A stretch of DNA of 64,000 nt from Ruegeria haliotis (GTDB lineage: Bacteria; Pseudomonadota; Alphaproteobacteria; Rhodobacterales; Rhodobacteraceae). Under the pieces are notes generated by a model, which saw only the letters and a list, made by a program, of their open reading frames with translations, was not told where the DNA came from and searched no databases. How positions within the stretch are numbered: the stretch's first letter is position 1; the number at the start of each line of letters is the position of its first letter. Below, one piece after another: positions 46,595 to 56,384 of this stretch. A program made the position numbers and the translations under genes. The stretch is from assembly GCF_013377785.1 (NCBI RefSeq), contig NZ_JABXWT010000002.1, forward strand, positions 62,001 through 126,000. Reading direction: 5' to 3'.

Positions 46595-47284
46595 TCACCC
46601 CAGAGCATACCCCGCGCCGCGCACCGTGCGTACAGGATCATTGCCGCCATGCTGGGTCAGAGCTTTGCGCAAACGACCGATATGGACGTCAACGGTGCGC
46701 GTATCGACATAGATATCGCGCCCCCAGACTCGATCCAGCAACTGTTCGCGGCTCCAGACCCTGCCCGGCTTTTCCATGAACGTGCTGAGAAGGCGGAATT
46801 CGGTGGGTCCGAGTTTCAGTGGCTTGCTGTCGCGGCTGACTTTGTGAGTCTCGGAATCCAGTACGATATCGTCAAATTCCAACCGTATGCCCACCGTCGC
46901 AGGCCGCACCCGGCGCAGTTGTGACCGGACCCGCGCCATCAGTTCCACGATGGAATAGGGTTTGACGACATAGTCATCCGCCCCGGTCTCCAACCCCCGC
47001 ACCTTATCGACCTCTTCGCTACGTGCCGACAGCATGATAATCGGGATCGACCGAGTATCCGGGCGTATTTTCAATCGCCGACACACTTCGATACCGCTGA
47101 GATTTGGCATCATCCAATCCAGGACGATGATGTCAGGGCTATCTTCATCTACCAACAGCATCGCTTCGTCGCCACTGGCCGCTTTGGAAACGCGGAACCC
47201 TTCCGCCTCAAGATTGTAGGCCAGTACCTCGCGTTGGGCCGGTTCATCCTCGACAACCAGTACAGTCGGCTGATCAGCGGACAT
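46595..47284 (-). CDS. phoB: Phosphate regulon response regulator PhoB
   Basis: The 229-residue protein has a receiver domain with the acidic pair E12-D13, phospho-acceptor D56 (IIVLDWMMP) and the conserved lysine in YVVKPYS, then an OmpR-type winged helix (residues 130-228; LGPTEFRLLSTFMEKPGRVWSREQLL region). PhoB activates genes at PHO boxes when phosphate is low. It follows phoU by 11 bases and ends the regulon. Confidence 0.95.
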   Translation of the reverse strand: MSADQPTVLVVEDEPAQREVLAYNLEAEGFRVSKAASGDEAMLLVDEDSPDIIVLDWMMPNLSGIEVCRRLKIRPDTRSIPIIMLSARSEEVDKVRGLETGADDYVVKPYSIVELMARVRSQLRRVRPATVGIRLEFDDIVLDSETHKVSRDSKPLKLGPTEFRLLSTFMEKPGRVWSREQLLDRVWGRDIYVDTRTVDVHIGRLRKALTQHGGNDPVRTVRGAGYALG

Positions 47285-47295
47285 TGTCTTGCCTC

Positions 47296-47997
47296 CTACG
47301 CGGTTTGCGATGTGGTGTCGGCCTTGGGCCGAGCTTCGGTCGGACGCTCGCCCGTAACCAGATATACCACCTGCTCGGCGATGGCAGTCACATGGTCGCC
47401 CATGCGTTCGATATTCTTCGCGATAAAGTGCAAATGCATGCAGGAAGAAATGTTGCGCGGGTCCTCGGCCATGAAGGTCAGGAGCTCGCGGAACAGACCG
47501 TTATACATCTGGTCCACCTCTTCGTCGCGCACAATCACATCGGCTGCCAGTTCGGCATCCCGCTGGATATAAGCGTCCAGAGCGTCACGCAGCATCACCT
47601 CAACTTCACGGGCCATACGACGCAGAGCCGCGGCGCTGCCGTTGATCTCACTCGCATTGGTCAGAACCGTGGTCCGTTTGGCAATGTTCTTGGAATAGTC
47701 ACCAATGCGTTCCAGGTTTGCCGAAACCTTCAGAACCGACAGCACCAACCGCAAATCCCCAGCCGTGGGTGCGCGCAACGCGATCAATCTGGCAGTTTCC
47801 TCGTTGATCACGTCTTCCAGCGCGTCGATGGCTTTGTCGCCCTGGCGCACCTGTTGCGCCAATTCCTCGTCACGCGTCTCAAGAGATCGCGCAGCACCCA
47901 TGATGGCCGCCTCGACCAGACCACCCATTTTCATGATATGGGCCTGAATGGTTTCGAGATCGCGGTCGAAGGCGGATGCAATATGTTGTTCGGTCAT
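47296..47997 (-). CDS. phoU: Phosphate signalling complex protein PhoU
   Basis: The 233-residue helical protein has two PhoU repeats, each with an E/D-rich metal-binding helix: MGGLVEAAIMGAARSLETRDEELA and the second with ERMGDHVTAIAEQVVYL. PhoU links the Pst transporter to PhoR and keeps it in the off state when phosphate is plentiful. It lies between pstB and phoB. Confidence 0.96.
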   Translation of the reverse strand: MTEQHIASAFDRDLETIQAHIMKMGGLVEAAIMGAARSLETRDEELAQQVRQGDKAIDALEDVINEETARLIALRAPTAGDLRLVLSVLKVSANLERIGDYSKNIAKRTTVLTNASEINGSAAALRRMAREVEVMLRDALDAYIQRDAELAADVIVRDEEVDQMYNGLFRELLTFMAEDPRNISSCMHLHFIAKNIERMGDHVTAIAEQVVYLVTGERPTEARPKADTTSQTA

Positions 47998-48013
47998 GTC
48001 TGAATACCTATGC

Positions 48014-48811
48014 TCAGCCGATCCGGCCTGTAATGTAGCTTTCCGTGCGAGGGTCTACGGGGTTGGTAAAAATCTGGCCTGTTTCCCCGAATTCGACCAA
48101 ATTACCCAAGTGGAAGAACGCCGTTTTCTGGCTAACCCGCGCAGCTTGCTGCATCGAGTGGGTAACGATCACGACAGAATACTGCTTGCGCAATTCATCG
48201 ATCAGTTCTTCGACCTGCGCTGTCGCGATCGGGTCCAGCGCAGAACAGGGTTCGTCCATCAACAGAACCTCGGGCTCGGTCGCGACGGCGCGCGCGATGC
48301 ACAGGCGTTGTTGCTGACCGCCAGACAGACCAGTTCCCGGCGCATCCAGGCGGTCTTTGACCTCGTTCCAGATCGCTGCACGGCGCAGTGATTTCTCAAC
48401 GATTTCGTCCAGTTCTGCCTTGTTCTTGGCCAACCCGTGAATGCGCGGGCCGTAAGCCACATTGTCATAGATCGATTTGGGGAACGGGTTGGGTTTCTGG
48501 AACACCATGCCGACCTTTGCGCGCAGCTGTACCGGATCAACGCGTTTGTCATAGATATCTTCGCCGTCCAGCAGGATGTCGCCCTGCACGCGGCAGATAT
48601 CGATGGTATCGTTCATCCGGTTCAGGCAACGCAGAAAGGTGGACTTGCCGCAGCCAGACGGACCGATAAAGGCAGTCACTGTCTTGTCTTCGATTTCCAC
48701 GTCCACGTCTTTGATGGCGTGGGTATCACCATAATAAACCTGAACATCGCTCGCGGCGATCTTGATTGCTTTGGAGTTCACGGTTCTCTCCATCCGAGTC
48801 ATATCGTTCAT
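48014..48811 (-). CDS. pstB: Phosphate ABC transporter ATP-binding protein PstB
   Basis: The 265-residue ATPase has the PstB marks: [18 protein letters not shown], Walker [36 protein letters not shown] and [13 protein letters not shown]. The ATG at 48811 follows GAGGG; the frame extends 4 codons to a TTG. It powers phosphate uptake through PstCA. It starts 12 bases after pstA ends. Confidence 0.96.
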   Translation of the reverse strand: MNDMTRMERTVNSKAIKIAASDVQVYYGDTHAIKDVDVEIEDKTVTAFIGPSGCGKSTFLRCLNRMNDTIDICRVQGDILLDGEDIYDKRVDPVQLRAKVGMVFQKPNPFPKSIYDNVAYGPRIHGLAKNKAELDEIVEKSLRRAAIWNEVKDRLDAPGTGLSGGQQQRLCIARAVATEPEVLLMDEPCSALDPIATAQVEELIDELRKQYSVVIVTHSMQQAARVSQKTAFFHLGNLVEFGETGQIFTNPVDPRTESYITGRIG

Positions 48812-48823
48812 TATAGCCCTCAA

Positions 48824-50188
48824 TTACCAGCGGCGTTCAAAGCGGCGGCGCAGGATCACGGCGATAGTGTTCATCGTGACCAGAAACAGCAACAGGATGA
48901 TGATGCCGCCCCAGGCGCGTTCGTAAAAGGCTGGATCAGCGCGTTTGGACCATTCATAAATCTGCGCTGGCATGGCCGAGTTCGGCGACAAGAAGCCCTC
49001 CACAATGCCGTCGGGCGGGTTCGAGGCAATAAAGCCCACCATCCCGATCAACAGCAGCGGCGCGGTTTCCCCAAGCGCCTGCGCCAGGCCGATAATAGTG
49101 CCGGTCAGGATGCCCGGTGCGGCCAATGGCAGAACATGATGGAACACCGCCTGCATTTTCGAGGCCCCTACCCCCAGCGCCGCATCGCGGATCGATGGAG
49201 GCACCGCCTTCAGCGACGCGCGGGTCGAGATGATGATCGTCGGTAAGGTCATAAGGGTCAACACGAGGCCACCCACCAGCGGCGCCGAAGTCGGCAGGTG
49301 CATGTAATTGATGAACACGGCCAGACCCAGAATACCGAAAACGATGGACGGCACTGCGGCAAGGTTCGAGATGTTAACCTCGATGATGTCCGTCAGGCGG
49401 TTCTGCGGCGCGAACTCCTCAAGATAGATCGAGGCGGCCACGCCGATGGGCAAGGCCAACGCCAGAACGACCAGCATCATGAACAGCGATCCCAGCATGG
49501 ATACGCCGATCCCTGCAGCCTCGGGCCGTTGATCAGACGCGTCTGCGCCAAAGATGAAATCGGGATCGAACGCCTTGTACAGCACACCTGCGTCAATCAG
49601 TTGATCAACGAAATCCAGCTGCTCAGACGAGATGCTTTTGTCGTTGGCAATCGACGCGCGCGTGACGCGGCCCTTGATGTAACCATCGACGCGGCTGTTC
49701 GCCAGAAACCGGAAGCTGACGGTCTTACCAATCTCATCAGGGTTGGCCACCACATAGTTCCGCAGTTTCGCCATGGCGGCCTTGGACAAAATGCCCGCCA
49801 TCTTCTTGGGCTTCAGATCGGTCTGGATGCCCAGTTTTTCAACTTCGCTTTCCAGAGCGGCTGACACCAGAGGTGCATACCCAAAGGTAGAGACCTTTTT
49901 GATGTCATCGATGTTGCGGTTACCCTTCTTATCGAGCTTGCTTTCCAGCAGTGTCACGTCCAGCTCAAGAAAGGTTTGCTGGAACGCCCCCATCCCGGCG
50001 GTCACAATATTTGTCACCAGCACGACCAGCATCAGCAAACCGACACCGATCGCGGCGATTCCGTACATCTTGAACCGGCCTTCGGCCGCATTGCGCCGCT
50101 TGGTCCGTGGGTCTTTTTCGAACAGCGACCCACCTTTGGGTTTGTCGCTTGGCACCGGAGCATTCGGTGTTTGGGTGATATCGGTCAT
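48824..50188 (-). CDS. pstA: Phosphate ABC transporter permease PstA (extended)
   Basis: The 454-residue permease is much longer than the usual 280-300 residues. After a cytoplasmic N-terminus and a first membrane span (about 43-66), a periplasmic insert of about 150 residues precedes the membrane core (GVSMLGSLFMMLVVLALALPIG onward). The core ends with the EAA-type loop ALGVGASKMQAVFHHVLPLAAPG. The insert is typical of the alphaproteobacterial subgroup. The start overlaps the pstC stop by ATGA. Confidence 0.94.
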   Translation of the reverse strand: MTDITQTPNAPVPSDKPKGGSLFEKDPRTKRRNAAEGRFKMYGIAAIGVGLLMLVVLVTNIVTAGMGAFQQTFLELDVTLLESKLDKKGNRNIDDIKKVSTFGYAPLVSAALESEVEKLGIQTDLKPKKMAGILSKAAMAKLRNYVVANPDEIGKTVSFRFLANSRVDGYIKGRVTRASIANDKSISSEQLDFVDQLIDAGVLYKAFDPDFIFGADASDQRPEAAGIGVSMLGSLFMMLVVLALALPIGVAASIYLEEFAPQNRLTDIIEVNISNLAAVPSIVFGILGLAVFINYMHLPTSAPLVGGLVLTLMTLPTIIISTRASLKAVPPSIRDAALGVGASKMQAVFHHVLPLAAPGILTGTIIGLAQALGETAPLLLIGMVGFIASNPPDGIVEGFLSPNSAMPAQIYEWSKRADPAFYERAWGGIIILLLFLVTMNTIAVILRRRFERRW

Positions 50189-51657
50189 TCGTACTGCTCC
50201 CGGTATTTGCGTACGATATAGAGGGCAAAGATATTCAGCCCCAGAGTGATGATGAACAGGGTCAGACCCAGCGCAAAAGCCACCAGTGTTTCAGGGCTGG
50301 CAAAATCGGTGTCACCGGTCAACTGGCTGACGATCCGCGTGGTGATCGTGGTCATCGCCTCAAAAGGGTTGCCCGAGAATTTGGCGATCGCGCCTGCAGC
50401 CATCACAACAATCATGGTTTCGCCGATAGCCCGGCTGGCGGCCAGCAGAACCGCCCCGACAATGCCCGGCAGGGCTGCGGGCAGGATCACCTGACGCACA
50501 GTCTCGGAATGTGTGGCGCCCAACCCGAGCGATCCGTCGCGCATGGATTGCGGCACCGCGTTGATAATGTCATCCGACAGCGAAGACACAAACGGGATTA
50601 GCATGATCCCCATAACCAGCCCAGCCGTCAGAACAGCGTTTGAACTGGCCATCCAGCCGACCCCAAGCATACCGCCATCGCCGAACATGGACACCAGCGC
50701 CGGACCAACGGTCAGCAAAGCAAACAGGCCGTAAACGATGGTCGGAATACCCGCCAGAATCTCCAACAGCGGCTTGGCGATGGCCCGCGTGATACCAGAG
50801 GCGTATTCCGACAGATAGATTGCCGCGAACAAACCGATTGGCACGGCCACCAACAGTGCGATCACCGAAATGTACAGCGTGCCCCACAGCAGCGGCAGGA
50901 TTGACAATTCGCTGCCGCCCCGAAAGTTCGGGGCCCAGGTGCTGCCAAAGAAGAAATCCTTCCACGAATGCATCTGAAAGAAATTCATCGTCTCGAAAAG
51001 CATCGACAAAACGATGCCCACAGTGGTCAGAATTGCGATAGACGCGGCAAGTAGAAGAAGGGCCAGAATGCCCTGCTCGACCACGTTGCGCGCGCGGAAA
51101 TCCTTGTGCGTTCGGACATAGGCAAAGGCAGCACCCATCAGCGCCAACAACAGAACCGAAACCTGCATCGCGACAGTACCTGCCGCATTCATCACCCGGT
51201 GTTTTTGAGCTGCCAGCAAGATCGGCTTGGTTAAGTCCTGTGTCAAAACCTGCCTGGCGTCTTTCAGCTTTGCAGTAAGCGCATCGACATCGGTGTCTGC
51301 ATTGCGCGCCTCTTGCTCGGTCAACGCCCCCTTGGCAACGGCGCCATCCAGACCGTCGGCAACACGGCGCACTTCGCTCATGATCAGACCACGGTTTGAT
51401 CCCTCGGAAATGCTGTCGTCGGGAATGAGGCTCGTGACCGTGCTACTCACGATCATTGGCTGAACCAGTAGCCAGATGACCAACAGTCCCAAGGCGGGGA
51501 TCAATGACGTCAGCGCGACGTTGTAACCATAGTAGGAGGGCAAGGAATGAAGATCACGGGAATCGCCTCCTGCGCTTGCCAGAGCACGGGATCGGCCGAT
51601 GAAATAGCCAAGAACGGCCAAAGCCAGCAGGATGAGAAGCAACCAGGATAAAGCCAT
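50185..51657 (-). CDS. pstC: Phosphate ABC transporter permease PstC (extended)
   Basis: The 490-residue permease has additional N-terminal membrane spans and a charged periplasmic region (about 85-155) before the normal core, which carries the loop SLGLGATHSETVRQVILPAALPG. The usual length is about 300. It forms the phosphate channel with PstA. A hairpin separates it from pstS upstream. Confidence 0.94.
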   Translation of the reverse strand: MALSWLLLILLALAVLGYFIGRSRALASAGGDSRDLHSLPSYYGYNVALTSLIPALGLLVIWLLVQPMIVSSTVTSLIPDDSISEGSNRGLIMSEVRRVADGLDGAVAKGALTEQEARNADTDVDALTAKLKDARQVLTQDLTKPILLAAQKHRVMNAAGTVAMQVSVLLLALMGAAFAYVRTHKDFRARNVVEQGILALLLLAASIAILTTVGIVLSMLFETMNFFQMHSWKDFFFGSTWAPNFRGGSELSILPLLWGTLYISVIALLVAVPIGLFAAIYLSEYASGITRAIAKPLLEILAGIPTIVYGLFALLTVGPALVSMFGDGGMLGVGWMASSNAVLTAGLVMGIMLIPFVSSLSDDIINAVPQSMRDGSLGLGATHSETVRQVILPAALPGIVGAVLLAASRAIGETMIVVMAAGAIAKFSGNPFEAMTTITTRIVSQLTGDTDFASPETLVAFALGLTLFIITLGLNIFALYIVRKYREQYE

Positions 51658-51696
51658 GTGAACTCCGTCAGAATGGCAGTGGTAGAGTCATTCAGA

Positions 51697-51721
51697 ACCG
51701 GGGCGCGTCAATCGCCCCGGT
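51697..51721 (-). terminator. pstS-pstC intercistronic hairpin
   Basis: ACCGGGGCG (51697-51705) and CGCCCCGGT (51713-51721) pair perfectly over nine bases with no T run. It lies 17 bases past the pstS stop and probably stabilises pstS mRNA so that binding protein exceeds permease. Confidence 0.65.
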
Positions 51722-51737
51722 CCTAAAATCTATCGGT

Positions 51738-52793
51738 TCAAGAGCCGCCACCCAGTGTGGCTTCGTTGGCAACCGCATCCTGAACTTTGACCAGTTCCGG
51801 GTCCGAGACCAGACCATATTCAGCCAGCGGGCCGTCGGGGCCTGCGATCTCGTCCGCAACGAAGAACTCGGCATATTCCTTCAGGCCGGGGATCACGCCG
51901 ATATGTGCTTTCTTGACGTAGAAGAACAGTGGGCGCGAAACGGGGTATTCGCCAGAGGAGATGGATTCGGTCGACGGAACCACATCCGACATGGTCGCAA
52001 CCTGCAGCTTGTCTGTGTTGTTTTCGTAGAACGCCAGACCAAAGACGCCGATACCGTCCTTGTTGCTGTCGATACGGGCCAGAGCCTCGGTGTAGTCACC
52101 GTCGATGTCGACCGAAACGCCATCGGTGCGCAGCGCGATACAGGCTTTCTCGGCCGCTTTCTTCTTGGCCTTGTCGCTGTCGCCCTCGGCTGCTGCCAGA
52201 TAAGCGTCAAAGTCACCTGTGTGCTCGCACCCGGCCAGGATCACCTTGTCTTCGAACACTTCACGCGTACCGTGTTTGGTACCCGGAATGAATGCCGCGA
52301 TAGGCTGCGCAGGAAAGTTCGGATTGACTTGATCCCATGTCTTGAAAGGGTTGTCGGCCAGAGCGCCGTCAACGACGATCTGCGCGGACAGAGCTTTGTA
52401 CCAGTCGTCCGGTGTGAACTCGAACGAGTTGCCGTTGATGTCGCTGGCAAAGACGATGCCGTCATACCCAATCTGAACTTCGATAATGTCGGTCACACCC
52501 GCGTCGGCACAAACCTTGATTTCGTTTTCACGGATCTGGCGCGATGCGTTGGCCACGTCGATGGTGTTTTCGCCCACACCTTCACAGAAACGCTTGAGGC
52601 CAGCTGAGGAGCCGCCCGATTCAACAACCGGCGTCGGGAAATCAAAGTTCTCGCCGAAGGCTTCGGCCACGATCGATGCATAAGGCAGCACGGTGGATGA
52701 ACCGGCAATCTGAACCTGATCACGAGCGGCGGCAGTGGTCGCCGATACGGCAGCAATGGCAAGAACAGAGGCCGACAGTTTTACAAAGGACAT
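51738..52793 (-). CDS. pstS: Phosphate-binding protein PstS
   Basis: The 351-residue product has a signal peptide (cut near residue 23, after TAAA) and starts RDQVQIAGSSTVLPYASIVAE, where the AGSSTV loop binds phosphate; SGGSSAGLKRFCEG is the second contact. It is the periplasmic receptor of the Pst importer. AAGGAGAC precedes the ATG. A PHO-box array lies about 85-110 bases upstream. Confidence 0.96.
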   Translation of the reverse strand: MSFVKLSASVLAIAAVSATTAAARDQVQIAGSSTVLPYASIVAEAFGENFDFPTPVVESGGSSAGLKRFCEGVGENTIDVANASRQIRENEIKVCADAGVTDIIEVQIGYDGIVFASDINGNSFEFTPDDWYKALSAQIVVDGALADNPFKTWDQVNPNFPAQPIAAFIPGTKHGTREVFEDKVILAGCEHTGDFDAYLAAAEGDSDKAKKKAAEKACIALRTDGVSVDIDGDYTEALARIDSNKDGIGVFGLAFYENNTDKLQVATMSDVVPSTESISSGEYPVSRPLFFYVKKAHIGVIPGLKEYAEFFVADEIAGPDGPLAEYGLVSDPELVKVQDAVANEATLGGGS

Positions 52794-52876
52794 TTCAGTC
52801 TCCTTGACAAAGATTTTAGCTGATCATCCCAATGATGATCCTGAGCAAACCTCTAAGAGGCACGCGTAAGTCTTTT

Positions 52877-52905
52877 GTGACACGTGTGTAACGGTTTCAT
52901 GACAA
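52877..52905 (-). promoter_or_regulatory. PHO-box array upstream of pstS
   Basis: On the minus strand TGTCAT (52904-52899), CGTTAC (52893-52888) and TGTCAC (52882-52877) recur at exact 11-base steps, the spacing of PhoB half-sites. A GATCATC/GATGATC hairpin (52822-52840) lies in the leader. Confidence 0.75.
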
Positions 52906-52982
52906 GACTAAAGAAAGTTGCCTGACATTATGCAAAGCTGTCATGCATTAAGGTCAACGCCAGTACTGCGTGATCAGAACGG

Positions 52983-54035
52983 TCAGTGCTCACCAGCACC
53001 GTAGGGCAGGATCACTGTAAACGTTGCGCCCTGGCCCAATTCGCTTTCTACCCGCAATCGGCCCCGATGCCGGTTGACGATATGCTTGACGATGGCAAGA
53101 CCCAGTCCGGTGCCCCCCAATTGGCGGGACCGATGGCTATCGGCGCGGTAAAACCGCTCGGTCAGGCGTGGCAAATGGACCACGTCGATACCCGGGCCTT
53201 GGTCGATGATCTGAACACGCGCCGCTGGACCTCGGACCGCCGCGTCACGCTCAGATAGGGTCAGCACCACATCGACAATGCCGCCACTACTGCCGTATTT
53301 GATGGCGTTTTCTACGAGATTGGTGAACACCTGACGCAACTGGTCGCTGTCGCCGATCAGCGACACCGGGTCTTGCGGGGCATTCAAGGACAACGTGACA
53401 CTCGCATCTTCGGCCAGCGGACGTAAGGAAGTGAGAGTTGATTGCAGCAACTCCGTCAGTTCGAGGTTATTCTTTGGACGAACACGTTCCTCGCTTTCGA
53501 CCCGGTTCAGAGACAACAAATCCCCCACCAGCCGATTCATCCGGTTGGCCTCGTCCATCATGATCTGCAAAAACCTGTCACGTGCGGCCTCGTCGTCACG
53601 TGCTGGCCCCTGCAGGGTTTCGATGAAGCCCATCAAGGCGGTCAGTGGTGTACGCAACTCGTGGCTGACATTGGCGACAAAATCGCGACGCATCTGGCTG
53701 GCCTGTTCCAAATGGGTCACATCCTGAAAGATCGCCAGAACCGCCCCGCCCGCAATCTCGCTCATATATCGGCACTGAACTTCAAAGGTCGTATCCTGTG
53801 CGCCATCATTGGACAGATGCCGGGTTGTCGAGGACCCTTTATTTCGCAGGCTTTGTTCAATGGTCTCGATGACCTGTGGTTGGCGTAGAATGGTGGCGAA
53901 ATGGCGCCCTTGTATATTCTGCCCCAACAGCGTTGTCGCGTCGGTATTGGCCGCAACGATGCGTTCTGTCTGATCCACCATCAGCGCGGGCATCGGAACG
54001 GCCGAAACAAATTCAGCGAGCAGGTCTTGGGACAT
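52983..54035 (-). CDS. phoR: Phosphate regulon sensor kinase PhoR (no membrane span)
   Basis: The 350-residue kinase has a PAS domain (about 8-105), a HisKA domain with H125 in VANVSHELRTPLTALMGF, and an ATPase domain with NLVENAIKYGSSGG (N box), DQGPGID and GGTGLGLAIVKHI (G boxes). It should phosphorylate PhoB. No transmembrane helix is visible, unlike Escherichia coli PhoR, so it must meet the Pst/PhoU complex from the cytoplasm. It precedes pstS on the same strand. Confidence 0.92.
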   Translation of the reverse strand: MSQDLLAEFVSAVPMPALMVDQTERIVAANTDATTLLGQNIQGRHFATILRQPQVIETIEQSLRNKGSSTTRHLSNDGAQDTTFEVQCRYMSEIAGGAVLAIFQDVTHLEQASQMRRDFVANVSHELRTPLTALMGFIETLQGPARDDEAARDRFLQIMMDEANRMNRLVGDLLSLNRVESEERVRPKNNLELTELLQSTLTSLRPLAEDASVTLSLNAPQDPVSLIGDSDQLRQVFTNLVENAIKYGSSGGIVDVVLTLSERDAAVRGPAARVQIIDQGPGIDVVHLPRLTERFYRADSHRSRQLGGTGLGLAIVKHIVNRHRGRLRVESELGQGATFTVILPYGAGEH

Positions 54036-54059
54036 AGTCTTGAACTCTGTGAGCTGTTG

Positions 54060-54593
54060 TTATGGGCTGGTCAAAACCGGCTTCATCGTATCGCGGAACT
54101 TGCGCATGTTGTCTTGATAATGCAGCGCGCTGAAAGTGATCCGCTGCGCCGTCGCTTCGTCAATCTGGCGCACAACCTTTCCCGGCGATCCCATGACCAG
54201 AGAATTATCGGGGATTTCCTTGTTTTCCGTGACCAAAGCCCCTGCCCCGATCAGGCAGTTCCTGCCGATCTTTGCCCCGTTCAGAATGATCGCACCCATG
54301 CCGATCAGGGTGTTTTCCCCAATAGTGCAACCATGCAGCATGACTTTGTGCCCGATGGTGCAATTGGTGCCGATGGTCAACGGATAGCCGTCATCGATAT
54401 GCATGACGCAGTTTTCCTGCACATTGCTGCCTGCACCTACGCGAATCTCCTCATGATCGGCGCGGATCGTACAGCCAAACCAGACCGAGGCCCCCTGCTC
54501 CAGCACCACTTTGCCGATCAAATTGGCATCTGGCGCGACCCAGGTGTCTTGGTGAATCTGCGGTTTGTGTTCGCCAAGGGCGTAAATCGTCAT
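54060..54593 (-). CDS. Gamma-class carbonic anhydrase-like protein (YrdA family)
   Basis: The 177-residue protein is a left-handed beta-helix of hexapeptide repeats ([25 protein letters not shown] region). The three zinc-type histidines are seen in [17 protein letters not shown]. Such proteins form trimers with carbonic anhydrase-like or acyl-carrier functions; activity is unproven for many. Its start overlaps the gmk stop by ATGA. Confidence 0.88.
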   Translation of the reverse strand: MTIYALGEHKPQIHQDTWVAPDANLIGKVVLEQGASVWFGCTIRADHEEIRVGAGSNVQENCVMHIDDGYPLTIGTNCTIGHKVMLHGCTIGENTLIGMGAIILNGAKIGRNCLIGAGALVTENKEIPDNSLVMGSPGKVVRQIDEATAQRITFSALHYQDNMRKFRDTMKPVLTSP

Positions 54594-55252
54594 GACAGAC
54601 CTTCGAATTGGTTTTGCAGGGTCCGAACGTGGTCTTGTAGTCTTGGTTGCTGAATCCGGCGCATCCGTTCAGCGCTGACGATGGTCTTCAACTTTTCTTC
54701 GGTCTCGCCCAGATCGTCGTTGACCAGAACGTAATCATAATACCCCCAATGGCTGATTTCGTCCCAGCTTTTGAGCATGCGCTTGCCGATCACGTCCTCA
54801 CTATCCTGCCCCCGGGTTTCAAGACGACGCTGCAATTCTGTGATCGAAGGTGGCAGGATAAAGATAGACAAAGCATGCTTGCCGAGATCCGAGTTGCGGA
54901 TCTGCACCTCACCCTGCCAATCCACGTCAAACAAAACGTCCTTGCCCGCATTGATCGACGCGCGCACAGGCCCCGCCGGTGAGCCGTAGAAATTGCCAAA
55001 GACGTGCGCGTGTTCCAGCATCTGACCATCGGCAACCTGCTGCTTGAATGCGTCTTCGGTCTGAAAATAGTATTCCCGGCCGTGTTCCTCACCCGGTCGC
55101 GGAGCGCGTGTCGTGGCGGAAACCGAAAACTCCAGATCGGAATCCCAGGCCATCAACCGTCGAGCCAAAGTGGATTTGCCCGCGCCCGAAGGGGATGACA
55201 AGATGATAAGTAGGCCTCGGCGATCCGCCATGTCTGTCGTTTCCATTCTCAT
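54590..55252 (-). CDS. gmk: Guanylate kinase
   Basis: The 220-residue enzyme has the P-loop [34 protein letters not shown] (GMP site), and [11 protein letters not shown]. It phosphorylates GMP to GDP. The ATG at 55252 overlaps the yicC stop (ATGA); starts at 55246 or 55231 are also possible. The yicC-gmk order is widely conserved. Confidence 0.96.
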   Translation of the reverse strand: MRMETTDMADRRGLLIILSSPSGAGKSTLARRLMAWDSDLEFSVSATTRAPRPGEEHGREYYFQTEDAFKQQVADGQMLEHAHVFGNFYGSPAGPVRASINAGKDVLFDVDWQGEVQIRNSDLGKHALSIFILPPSITELQRRLETRGQDSEDVIGKRMLKSWDEISHWGYYDYVLVNDDLGETEEKLKTIVSAERMRRIQQPRLQDHVRTLQNQFEGLS

Positions 55253-56139
55253 TCCACGTTCTGCACTTGCTCGCGCATCTGATCTATTACTGCTTTGAGT
55301 TCCAGACCGACTGAGGTCAGGTCCGCGCTTTGCGCCTTGGAACACAATGTGTTGGCCTCACGGTTGAATTCCTGCATCAGGAAATCCAGCTTGCGGCCAA
55401 CCGCTCCGTCCTGGCCCAACAGATCGCGCGCAGCTGTCACATGGGCCTTCAGACGGTCAATTTCCTCGGTAATGTCGGATTTGACCGCAATCAAGGCCAG
55501 TTCCTGTGCCAGCCGTTCGGCATCGACCCCCTGCGCATTGTCCAGCACACGCGCCAGATTCTCGCGCAGAGCGTCAGCCATCTTGCCCTTGCGCAGTTCC
55601 GCAAGCTCGGCGGCTTTGACGGTGAGGGCGGCAACCTGATCAAGCTGGGCGGTCAGAACATCCGCCAGCGCCTCACCCTCGGACCGGCGCATATCGATGA
55701 ACGCCTCCAATAGCGCTGTGAATTCTGTCGACAGTTGCGCAACCAGCGGAGCGGGATCATCGGCGTCATTGCCTGCGTCCATCATTCCTTTCATCGCCAG
55801 CAGATCGGTCGCACGCGATGGGGAAAGAACCACCCCTCTTTCAGCGGCCATCTCTTGCGTTTGCACCAACGCGTCCAATGCCGCAGCCATCCCCGCTTGA
55901 TTCAGGACCAGCTCTGGCGTTGTTTCATCACGGCTCAGGCGCATGGAAAGGGTCACGTTTCCGCGACTGAGGGATTTGGTCAGCGTTCCGCGCAACGCGG
56001 TCTCTAATCCGGTCAGCCATTCGGGGACCCGCAAGCGCATATCCAGCCCCTTGCCGTTCACACTGCGCAGTTCCCACGTCCATCGATGCGGGCCATGCGC
56101 CCCCTTCCCCGAGGCGAACCCGGTCATGGATCTGATCAT
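55249..56139 (-). CDS. YicC-family endoribonuclease
   Basis: The 296-residue protein begins [13 protein letters not shown], the standard YicC opening, and ends with [21 protein letters not shown], the DUF1732 core. YicC proteins are endoribonucleases; in Escherichia coli YicC affects the RyhB small RNA. The ATG at 56139 follows AAAGGGCAG; the frame is open to 56184. It is coupled to gmk. Confidence 0.93.
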   Translation of the reverse strand: MIRSMTGFASGKGAHGPHRWTWELRSVNGKGLDMRLRVPEWLTGLETALRGTLTKSLSRGNVTLSMRLSRDETTPELVLNQAGMAAALDALVQTQEMAAERGVVLSPSRATDLLAMKGMMDAGNDADDPAPLVAQLSTEFTALLEAFIDMRRSEGEALADVLTAQLDQVAALTVKAAELAELRKGKMADALRENLARVLDNAQGVDAERLAQELALIAVKSDITEEIDRLKAHVTAARDLLGQDGAVGRKLDFLMQEFNREANTLCSKAQSADLTSVGLELKAVIDQMREQVQNVE

Positions 56140-56384
56140 GACTGCCCTTTCTTTCGCTGCCGTCTTTTTGCTTGTTCGCCGCACCTAATGCCATTGGCGG
56201 ACACAGAGCAAGGCCTTGCTGAGACTGCAATTGTTCTGCAGAAGTTAACCATTCGTTAAAGAATTACTCCAAAATTGTCTTAACCCGTGTCAATCTGACC
56301 AAAGCAAAGGCTGTGGGACCGCAAGTATCCTTGATATGTTGCATTTTATGAAAATCGCGGTCGATGGACGTTAGGGTGATGGAA

